Part shown: piece after piece, positions 1 to 11,100 of the stretch
Numbering within the stretch: the stretch's first letter is position 1
Layout of the letters: every line of letters begins with the position of its first letter
Source: Owenia fusiformis
Lineage: Eukaryota > Annelida > Polychaeta > Sabellida > Oweniidae
DNA: 64,000 nt
Reading direction: 5' to 3'
Assembly: GCA_903813345.2 (NCBI GenBank)
Contig: CAIIXF020000004.1
Span: forward strand, 972,513 to 1,036,512
Made by a program: the position numbers and the translations under genes
Notes under the pieces: generated by a model
Told to the model about the DNA's origin: nothing
Database searches by the model: none
Seen by the model: the letters and a program-made list of their open reading frames with translations, nothing else

Positions 1-930
1 CATGAGTTTAAGACAAGATATAACACCAATATCAACCCTTGATTATTTTCTGTTGTTTTAGTCATACCAAATGATTGAATACTTTTAGTCAAAAGTTGTT
101 TAACTCCAACGTTTGAACCTAGCGTGCAGGATGAACTTGTGTATTTAAGACCTGGTGAAAAAATATTGAATGAAAAAATAATTTTTAGCCGATATATAAA
201 AACAAACAAGATCATGAATTAAGTAGAACCGACTATTAAACAAATACTGGATGACCATGAATATAGAAGCGCAAATGCCAAAAGGAAAGAGTGACTAAAA
301 ACTTTAAAGAAACCCAACAAGAAAAGCAAACTGAAAGTGTAAATCTGTCATAAGAAAAGTAGACCCTTTATATCCCAAAACCATGATCTAACGTGGAAAG
401 AAACAATGTCTAACATCCCCCTCCCCCCTCCGATCGAGAACCAATATCACAATCTAGGACCAGAATACCAAGGGACATTTCATTTATACTGAAGTCATTA
501 CAATAAATGTTGAAGAAAAAATTAGAAATTGATAGCCAATACTCATAACATCAAAAATAGTTGTACATACTAATACTCATAAAAGATAGAGTATTCAGTC
601 TCAAATGATGTTGGGTAGATAAAATCCTGTCTCGAAGTCCATGGGCAGTTCAAAGGGTGAACATCCATTCGCAAAGCCGTCATCATAATCCATAAAACAC
701 AACAATTCACAATGGTCATCAGGAGGAAACTATGGCTGGTTTCGATCCCTATTTCTCAACCATTAATGCCATAGCCGGGATCCACCTCAAAAGGTACCAA
801 TTGTGAAACAATTGTGAGTTCATTGCAAAATTATACAATTCCTACATCCTTCAGCATCTCAAGTGGTAAAATTTGAAATTTCAAAATTAATGACTTGTAC
901 TTTTCAGTAAAGTCTAGGAAAGATTTCTTA
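1..930. repeat. Non-coding; degenerate dispersed repeat
   Basis: No exon is visible. Stretches near 300-380 (caagaaaagca..., ataagaaaagtagaccct) recur near 33050-33110, the tract near 470-490 (aagggacatttcatttat) recurs near 12880, and the tract near 600-690 resembles 39120-39200. This is a diverged dispersed repeat whose boundaries cannot be set by eye. Confidence 0.4.
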
Positions 931-944
931 ATTTGTTTTTACAA

Positions 945-1133
945 GTGGATATGCCAGGTGGATATGGCAGAATACCTATCCGAGGAAAAAAATATAAAAA
1001 ATGTTTTTTCGAGGGTCATCCAGTATTTATTTTATTATGCACCTCCCTTGAGAAATACTTTATTTTAAAGAATGGGTCTACTAAAACAGAAGCCGAGCCT
1101 AGTATTTGTTTTCGAGGATAGGTATTCTGGCAT
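945..1133. repeat. Short foldback/MITE-like element
   Basis: GGCAGAATACCTATCC near 955 recurs as its inverse complement near 1130, followed on both sides by matching A-rich sequence, so the ends form inverted repeats of about 27 bp around a 130-bp core. The small ORF inside is a by-product. Confidence 0.55.
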
Positions 1134-1722
1134 ACGGGATGATCTTGCTGCCACGTATAGCAATAGACCCTGCAGCTCTTAACCAATCAGATTTGAGAAA
1201 TTTAATGAGGTGCATAATAATATAAATTACCTTTTACAGAGTAGTCCAAAAAGCATTCACACTTTTGATAATATACCATTTTCTAGTGATAGTGAAACTT
1301 CACAATCTTTTTCATAGACCTGTCTAACAAACATTTGTGTGGTCTAAGTTTTTTCTCGTTTACAACTATTTGGCGAGCACATCTCAATAGTTTGTGATGA
1401 TCTTGATTCAATAATTTGAGCTCAAAAATAATTTAAACAACCTGACCATTAGTATTATGAAAAATACGTTGATCACATTAGGGTAACCATAAATTATGTC
1501 GAAATTGACCTGTCTTAGTGAACACAACATTTATTGTGAACACCTGTGTCTAATAAACACCTTTTTTCAGCACATACTCCTCTGTGTTCAGTCAAAATGG
1601 CCTCTGTAGTGACAACCTACTTATAATGAACACATTTTTGTGGTTCCATAGATGTTCATTGTACACAGGTTTTATTGTACCTCAAGATTTATGGCAAACC
1701 TGTATTTAAAGAATGAAGACGC

Positions 1723-1728
1723 TTTATT
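1723..1728 (-). terminator. Poly(A) signal of the WSC-lectin gene
   Basis: AATAAA on the minus strand about 37 bp downstream of the TAA stop. A second AATAAA overlaps the stop region at 1760-1765. Confidence 0.5.
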
Positions 1729-1764
1729 TTATTAAGGCTCATTTTGAAGAAAATTTAAATTTAT

Positions 1765-2180
1765 TTAAAGGGCATTTAGTTCAATCTCACATATCTGATA
1801 ACTTGGATCACTTGGCTGAACACGGACCAAAGCAGCGTAACAGTCGCCACCACACTCGCAGATCCATTCAAACTGAGCGGAACTCAAACTAACCGGAGCA
1901 TTACACTTAGTCGTTGTTGCATTGCCCACTTCAGCATTGATGTCGTACGTCTGATACACATCAAAATCACCCGCAGCTCCACCGTTTGTTGTAATCTTCA
2001 GTTTGAATTCTTGAAGGCCAATCGCATTCGTGTAAAGCATTAGATTTCTCCCGGCTAGCTCAGCAACATCGAAGGAACAAACAGATGTATCCATGTCAGT
2101 CAAGGTCCGAAGACTGGGTTTCTTTTTAACATCGAACGTATCGTCCACTATCGGGGATGATGCTGTCAGCATGTTGTTTC
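1765..2180 (-). CDS. Terminal exon with C-terminal module and stop codon
   Basis: It starts at the acceptor TTCATTTTAG, enters in phase 1 and reads to TAA at 1765-1767. It encodes about 138 residues with five clustered Cys, including WICECGGDCYAALVRV, and ends YQICEIELNAL, a typical closing strand of lectin-like beta sandwiches. The first 13 bases of the exon and the acceptor itself belong to the outermost unit of the 32-bp tandem repeat that makes up the preceding intron. Confidence 0.72.
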
Positions 2181-5100
2181 CTAAAATGAACACATACTTA
2201 ACATGTTGTTTCCTATAATGAACACAGAATTAACATGTTGTACCCTATAATGAACACATAGTTAACATGTTGTTTCCTATAATGAACACAGATTTAACAT
2301 GTTGCTTGTATAATGAACACAGATTTAACATGTTGTTTCCTATAATGATTACAGACTTAACATGTTGTTTCTATAATGAACACAGATTTAACATGTTGTT
2401 TCCTATAATGAACACAGACTTAACATGTTGTTTCTATAATGAATACAGATTTAACATGTTGTACCCTATAGCGAACACAGACTTAACATGTTGTTTCCTA
2501 TAATAAATACAGATTTAACATGTTGTTTCCTATAATGAATACAGCTTTAACATGTTGATTCCTCTAATGAACACAGACTTAACATGTTGTGTCCTGAAGA
2601 GAGTGTACATTTGTCATACCTGTGAAAATCTGAATTTCTCTGAAACCAACATACATGCTGCTCGAAGACGCTGGCATCGTAGTTAAAACGGTGAATTTCA
2701 CAAAGTTAGAGCGTCTAGCCTTTGGGAGAGGGTAAGATGTCCATTTTGATGTTGAGCAATCAACGTATTGTACCTCAACAGCAGTAACCTTAGTGCAGAT
2801 ATAAAAGGCTTTATTGTTTAATGCCATGGTGACATTTGCTCCGATCTTCAACAACGGCCCCCGATCGATGATTATTAGTATTTTGTTCATAACTGAATGC
2901 AATTTTGGACAAAATACTCATCAGCCAGGCGCCGGTTTTGAAAATCGGAGGAAATGTGACCATGGCATTAGCAGATTGTATTTTGAATAGCTCTTTACTT
3001 TAGTAGCCAACGTAGTAATGATAAGTGTTTACAAAAGTCAAAAATTGTATGTATTTTATAAAGCGTACTATAGGCAGGTTGTATTGAATTATCAAGGAGT
3101 AGCATATATACATCAATCAATTCAAATTACGTACAGTTTCTGTCGAAGCATCACTGAACTCCACCGAAACATCTCTCATTTGCTGATTTAGGGATATTCG
3201 ATTTATAAACTTCACAACAAAAATCCAGTAGTTTGCATCCATTGTTATCTGAATCCAACCAGCATTGCCGCCAGAGAAACAACCAAATGCATGTTCAGCT
3301 TTTAATGTACCATCATTCACGTGCGCCTTCGACCTTCCCGCATCTACCTGTGAAGATCCGGTTGCGATACCTCCTCGTGACGTCACAGCTTTATTGACCA
3401 ATGGGCCGAAATCTGACAATGACACACACATAATACATATTTCTTCATTGCGACCAATTCTGATCATCAAACATAATCATTTATAATAATAATTCAATGT
3501 AATGTAAGAAAATAGAAATAATATATACACTGTTGCATGATTGTGCTATTGTGTTATTGTGCTATAGTTTCTAGATCAGCCGATAGGTGGCATCATTGTA
3601 TAGTCTCAAACCAGAAGTGAAAATAAAGTTGAGTTTTCAAATCTCCAAATTAAATCGTTTATTATTCTGTTCTAAGGTGAAAAGAATCTTCTATTACATA
3701 TCGTAACATACACTTTTAGTGTTAATTATTTACAGGGTGAGAGCCTTAATTCTCCCAGTTGGTACATCTGGTATATCGTCCTTACAATCAGGAAACGATC
3801 ATCAAAACAAATGGGAGCAAATCAGGAAACAATCATCAAAACAACTGGGAGCAAATAAAGCTGACGTAATTTCCCGATTTGCCAATAAATATGATCGAAT
3901 CGGACCCTTAAATATTCAAGCATTTTACATTTTTTTTTATAAAATGAATCAAGGTGTTAGGTGAGTTGCACATTAGACAAAGTCTATTTACATGTGGTTC
4001 TGAGCAACGCTCAACACCTTCGACTTAAGACGTATCAGCAACTTCGATTTATATTTCATTTCTGGTTTATACAGGGTGGTCAAAATAAACACCAACCCTA
4101 GTTTTTTCTAATATCTTTGTCAATCTAAAAAATAACTCCCTGATATTTTACACATTTGTACATCATTCAATTTCCTACCAACCTACCATATTTCATGACC
4201 ATCAGACTGATAGTCACAATATTACTGCATTTTAAACAACATGCCCCAGATGGCCACTTTCGGGCTGTCTGAGCTGGTCTGTTATTCAAATGAACTCAAT
4301 TTCCAACTCGATGCACTGGTAAACTCTAACAATTGTGTACTCTTGGGGAGCCAAGCACTTGGTGAAGTAGTGGAGAGGCACCTTCACACAGACAGATGCA
4401 CAGTTTTGTGTGTTCTCAGAAGATAGGGTCCTTTACCTTTGATGATATCAACGGATATGCAATAACTGCCAACATCAAACTCTATTTTGTGATCCTCATA
4501 TAAGGTTTTTGAGGACTTTAGGTGAACCCAGGGGGGCTGATAGGCAGCAACAGTGATTTCAACAAGACAGAACCATACGCCATACACCCAATGGTGCACA
4601 ATAATGGCTTTGGGACCACTTCAATGACCATATTATCAGCAGTACAACAGACAATGAAAGGGCACCCCATAGTCCAGATATGGCCCCATTCAATCTTTAC
4701 CAGTGGGGATACCCCAAAGATAAAGTGTAGGGTAATAACACCAGAAAGACATTTGACCTCAAAATAAAGATCACATGTGTCGTTCAGGCCATTCTTGCTG
4801 AGGAATGCAGTTCATTGACATTGACAGGTTTGGAAAAGGTTTGCCTATAGGACGACATTGGAAAACTGGGGCACCTTGTTTAAAGTGCTGTAACATTGCG
4901 ACTATCAGTCCAATGTTCATGAAATGTCGCTGTCTAGTATGATATTGTATGATGTACACGTGCGCCAAATATCAGGGCAAAATAAATGACAAAGATATGA
5001 GGAAAAATTAGGGTTGCCGTTTTTTTGTATTTGCACAATTGGTACCATATAATAAGTGGTCGGGTAGTGACTACTTCTTTGTAATGCTTAATTTTTTTGT

Positions 5101-8100
5101 ATGTTAAGCATTTTAGATACCATTTATGAGTCGAATGATAAAGAAGAGAGTTTTTGCAGTGATATATATTCTAATGGAAAAACGCCACTTGCGATTTAAC
5201 CGCCCATTCTACCTAATAAATCATACTAGATTCCAAGTTTTACAATCTCCCTTATTTGGGAACATACAAGGGTGTCCGGAAAGTAAAGATACAAATGCTC
5301 TAATTTCAATAGAGTTACCTGTTGTGAGATGAAATTACTAGAGATTGTAGAATGACATTATGATAATATATCCTGAAACTGTCATGACAAATTGTTGTAA
5401 AATAAAAAAGTTATGGTTGTTATGGTAACAGGAGTCGCGGGTATGTGGAGCAGCATCACAATTATGTTTTATAATTCTTTTCTCCTGTTCATATCATCTT
5501 GACACTCCATCGTCTGTTGCTATCATACATCAGATTATGTACCACAACAGCAAAGGATTAGTACTGTAACATTATTTATTTATTTGACACTACTACTGTT
5601 ATCCAGTATTATGTATTTCCCACCATTATCTAAATATTCTTTGTGAATTTTGACCGGAGATTCAAAGACTTGACAAAACCACTGCTGTCAATCTCTAAGA
5701 TTGCTGATAACATTGGCTTCCAGCTGAGTCTCATTTTTATGTTGAACTTCTAACAAATATTGTTTTATTAACTATTCATTAATGTAGAAGTCCAACTGGC
5801 CATTATCAGAGGGTAATATGGGCCATTGTGCAAAAAGGTTTAATGTCAAGACATACAATTGTAAGATTTGTTTTCTTTTGCTTTGTGAATTGGTGCATTG
5901 ACTGAGGAGGTGGACTGTTGACTTTCCTATTAATCCAGGGACCCCTTTTCTAAGCACTCATATACTTTTTCTATGATTATACTGGTGACATTACATAGTT
6001 ATGATATGTATCAATGATATCATTATACTAAAGAGAATACTATGGCAGCAAGAATACAATATTGAAAACAAAACATTGATAAAAAATACAATAATAAACA
6101 CTGTTTCAAATGGTTATATTTTTGCAATTCATCACAATTTAGCGATATCCTGAAACTGCTCCGCATACCCCTCACCACCGTTACTATGACAACCGTAATT
6201 TTAACGCGTTTAGACAATATGTTACAAAAGTTGGTAGATGTATTGTAATATAGTTCCTCTACAATCTGTAGCAATTTCATTACAAAAAAACTAAATCTAT
6301 TAAAATTAGAGTATTTGTATCTTTACTTTCCGGACACCCTGTATGGACAGTTGGACAAAGAAACTGTTTTGAACGGAAGGTTGTACAGATCCATCTATAT
6401 GGAAAAATAAGTTAAGTAAACTAAACTCCTCGTTTACCAAAAATATAGAACACAACTACTAAATTAATTTTCAAATAGTAATGGCCTTGTGGGCGAGTAT
6501 GACATTTATTCATCAGTCCATTACATCAAGCAACTATACATCTCGTTCCTTACCACAAATCTCAACTTCTGAATGTTACTCTGAGCAACATTTTGCTGAC
6601 CGACAGCATCGTATAATGTCAATATCAAATTCTGTAATATTCGCCTTGCACTATTAAGTCTAATAGTAAATCATAAAATTCTGTTTTGAGCAATAAGTAA
6701 AGGCGTAGTAGCCAAGCTGACCGACATCGTTATACTAAGCTGACCGACAGCGTTAGTGTGCTTTTTCAACTGAATCAGTTCTAACATGATATCCAAATGT
6801 TTTTTACTGTGTAAATACCTTAGTAACAGGCAAGGAAGCCTTACATTTACTCTAAAATGATTGGTAAGCTATTATCATTCCTGAACTTAAGGTAAGCTCG
6901 TAACAATTAATATTAATAAAACAAGTGTTATTACATGAAATAAACAAGGTTAATCGAAAATCTCTCAACTTCCGGTGACCCAACCTTAACCCCCTTTGTA
7001 AGGAGGGAGGAGGTACTCGACTTAAAGTCGGCCCCGTGATCCGAAATGAAGCAGAGTTACGGACGAGGACTTCGATAAACGATTCACCTGTTCTTAACAA
7101 TGCCATGTTTGGTATTTTGAAAATTTTACAAATATAAAAATCTAAATCATTTGCCTGTGTAACTTTGTCATACCTCGCTTGCGTGTAAACCGAGATGACC
7201 TTACATTACATACATAATTCACATGTCCATACGAAATACTCCAAGCGTGAATACCCTACTCACTTACCACCTACGATCACCCTAATAAAAATGCTACGCA
7301 GTAAACAATCCGCCTTCCGAAATACTTAAAGTAATTTTCAAACTGATTCGTTACACTCAAACGTTAGAAAATCTATGTATGTAAGGTACAAAATACAATA
7401 ACAACATATGATCTCTGCTACACTCAGCTAATTTGGAAAGTTCAAAACCGTCCGATTTAAAAAACCCACGATCAGATTCAGGAATGTTGTACAGATCCAT
7501 TTATATGGAAAAACAAGGTATGTAAGGTACAAAATACAATAACAACATATAATCTATGTTACACTTAGCTAATATAGAAAGCTTAAAACTTCGTCGATCA
7601 GATTCAGGAAGGTTGTACAGATCCATCTATTTGGAAAAACAAGGTGTGGTAGGTAAAAATATAAGATAAAGTTCTGTGTTACAATTTTTACATCCTCCTA
7701 AGCAGGTGTCCAGAATACGTAACTCCTTTCCTTTTGCTATAACCAATTTGGAAGCGCCCGATTAAACTGAATCACGTGAACTTATTATGCGCAATGACTT
7801 ATACATGATTTCTGTCGCAGTGTTGCGACAGCCAATCAGATTGCGAGTTCTTAATCGGGGAAATGCTAACTGCTTATCGCAGGGGGTAAAAAGAAAGAAT
7901 ATATTCTGGATTTTGAAGCCCTGTGATCGGAGGTTACAATTTTTATAAGTCGTTATTGATGCTTCCTTGTACGCTTATTGCATTACCTTGACGGTTGTGC
8001 CTTCACTCATCTCGATCATCACTTGACTCGCCTGTGTTAAGATACTCTCTCTGTTCTGTATCAGACTAACTTCCTTTATCCAATATGGTCGGGCCAAGGT

Positions 8101-11100
8101 TATATTGATCCACCCTCCAACGTTGTTGGATGAGTCTAAAGTACAACAATGACAAATGAGCTAAACCAAGTGTAACTTTGCTATAATGGACTTACGAGAT
8201 GCCGGTTGTCTAATAAAGACTCCAACAGTCCCGACTCCGTTTAAGGAAAATGAATTGATGTTCAAGGCTAGGCTATATCTGGTAATAGTTTTTAGAAAGT
8301 TAAGCCAATTTTACATTTTATTAAAATGGATATTTTAGTAACTGGAATCGTCAATTTCTTCAATATTTGATCAGATTTGCCAATTACCTTTCAGAAAACA
8401 GACGTAGAATAGCAGTCATAAGCATGTTTTTGAAGATTAGTGGTACAAAAATGCAATATTACATTTGACCTGTATGAACACCGTGACGATTGAAATACAA
8501 ACGTTTAAAATGGTAAGGTATCTGAATAAAATACATACTAGAATCCGAGTATGCTTTCCACATGTCATCCGATGTATAATGAAGCCGGCCATCTATAGCG
8601 TTGTCACATGACCAAGTTGCGTTACTTCCGGAACATTCAACAGAAGCCCTGGATGATAGTTTCCCCACATCTGCACTTACACGATCTTCTGTAAAAGAAA
8701 ATCAAGAAAAACCGATCTCTTGAAATGTTCCCTAAATTATAGATGCGCGGTTATTGAATGGCCTTGGTCATATCATCATTCATATTGACAAATTCAAAAC
8801 TAGCAAAACAATCAAATGAATAATTTAAACCATGCATTGTAGCCATGCAGTTTCCTAAACAAAGAAACAATTCAACTATCGATCTGTATTGGCGACAACA
8901 CAATGCCTTTCGGTCTCATTTATAGGTCATAATTTAATCCGTATTTCAATCAATGTATCAGGCTTGTTTTTCCCCCATATAATTTTAGATAAGCCAACCA
9001 TCGTTATCCATATACAGATTGGCACTACATAGTACATTTGGATCTTCTCAACATAACATGTGCTTAAAGCCACACACAGACATTTTACCTATATTATAAA
9101 ACCCCAAAAAGTAATAAATATGACACTGTGTAAAATAAAAATGAGATAAAAAATATATAGTGGCTCAGTAATAGTAGTAGCTACGACATAAAGAAAAACA
9201 GAAAGGGATTTGCCATGGCCGGGATTCGGACCTGGAAAAGTGTATTCACAAGTCTGATGCTTTAGCCACTGGGCCACGGCCTGGGCTTGAACTGAGAGAG
9301 TAATTTTCAATATAGATTGCAAATTTTTGAAAATATTTTTTAATTAACTTAACACTCAATCAGAACTCCATGACATACCCATTTGGGTTATGCTTAGACT
9401 TAACACTAAATCAGAACTCCATGACATACCGATGTGTGTTATGTTTAGACTTAACACTCAACCAGAACTCCATGACATACTCATTTGTGTTATGTTTAGA
9501 CTTAACACTCAATCAGAACTCCATGACATACCCATTTGCGTTATGTTTAGACTTAACACTCAATCAGAACTCCATGACATACCCATTTGTGTTATGTTTA
9601 GACTTAACACTCAATCAGAACTCCATGACATACCCATTTGTGTTTTGTTTAGACTTAACACTCAATCAAAACTCCATGACATACCCATTTGTGTTTTGTT
9701 TAGACTTGACACTAAATCAGAACTCCATGACATACCGATGTGTGTTATGTTTAGACTTAACACTCAATCAGAACTCCATGACATACTCATTTGTGTTATG
9801 TTTAGACTTAACACTCAATCAGAACTCCATGACATACCCATTTGTGTTATGTTTAGACTTAACACTTAACAGAACTCCATGACATACCCATTTGTGTTTT
9901 GTTTAGACTTGACACTAAATCAGATGACATACCCATTTGTTTTTTGTTTAGACTTGACACTCAAATCAGAACTCCGTGACATACCGATGTGTGTTATGTT
10001 TAGACTTAACACTAAATCAGAACTCCATGACATACCCATTTGTGTTTTGTTTAGACTTAACACTAGATCAGAACTCCATGACATACCCATTTGTGTTATG
10101 TTTAGACTTAACACTCATCAGAACTCCATGACATACCGATGTGTGTTATGTTTAGACTTAACACTAAATCAGAACTCCATGACATACCCATTTGTGTTTT
10201 GTTTAGACTTAACACTAGATCAGAACTCCATGACATACCCATTTGTGTTATGTTTAGACTTAACACTCATCAGAACTCCATGACATACCCATTTGTGTTT
10301 TGTTTAGACTTAACACTAGATCAGAACTCCATGACATACCCATTTGTGTTTTGTTTAGACTTTACACTCATCAGAACTCCATGACATACCCATTTGTGTT
10401 ATGTTTAGACTTAACACTCCATCAGAACTCCATGACATACCCATTCGTGTTATGTTAAGACTTAACACTAAATCAGAACTCCATGACATACCCATTTGTG
10501 TTATGTTTAGACTTAACACTAAATCAGAACTCCATGACATACCCATTTGTGTTATGTTTGGACTTAACACTAAATCAGCACTCCATGACATACCCATTTG
10601 TGTTATGTTTGGACTTAACACTCAAATCAGAACTCCATGACATACCCATTTTTTAAAAAGAATAATGTGTATTCTACTTTACCTTCAAAACGGAACCCAG
10701 TGTCGTAAACATTATTCTTCAAACCGGAACCACATGTCTGAGTGGCGCCTTCGCCTGTGCACATCATGTTGCAACTTGATTCATCTAATTTGCCGTGTTT
10801 TCCATAGGAATGTCCACACCGACATTCGTTTCCGTATTGCATTCCTTAAATGTAAAGTACAAAAATAACTCCTAAAATAGTTATCGATTATGCTTATATC
10901 AGTGATATTATAGTCCATGGTATGAAATTCCTAGGGAGCCAAATAAAGATGCTGGTAACACAATATAGCGCAGCGATATTTGACCTAGTTTCTACATGTT
11001 GGGCCAATAAAGACATTTTTTATCTATTAAATATTTTTTATTATTGCAGGTCAATCCATAACAATTCAGATAATCGTAAAATGATTATTTGTGAAAATGT

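Noticed and set aside
2171-2600. CRISPR-like array of 32-bp repeats
   Set aside because: Repeats are contiguous with no unique spacers, inside an intron of an animal gene.
6852-7106. Candidate for the missing lectin exon
   Set aside because: None of the three minus-strand frames shows lectin-like motifs together with usable splice sites.
9370-10640. Long repetitive open frames on both strands
   Set aside because: They are translations of a 51-bp minisatellite; length divisible by three keeps several frames open at once.
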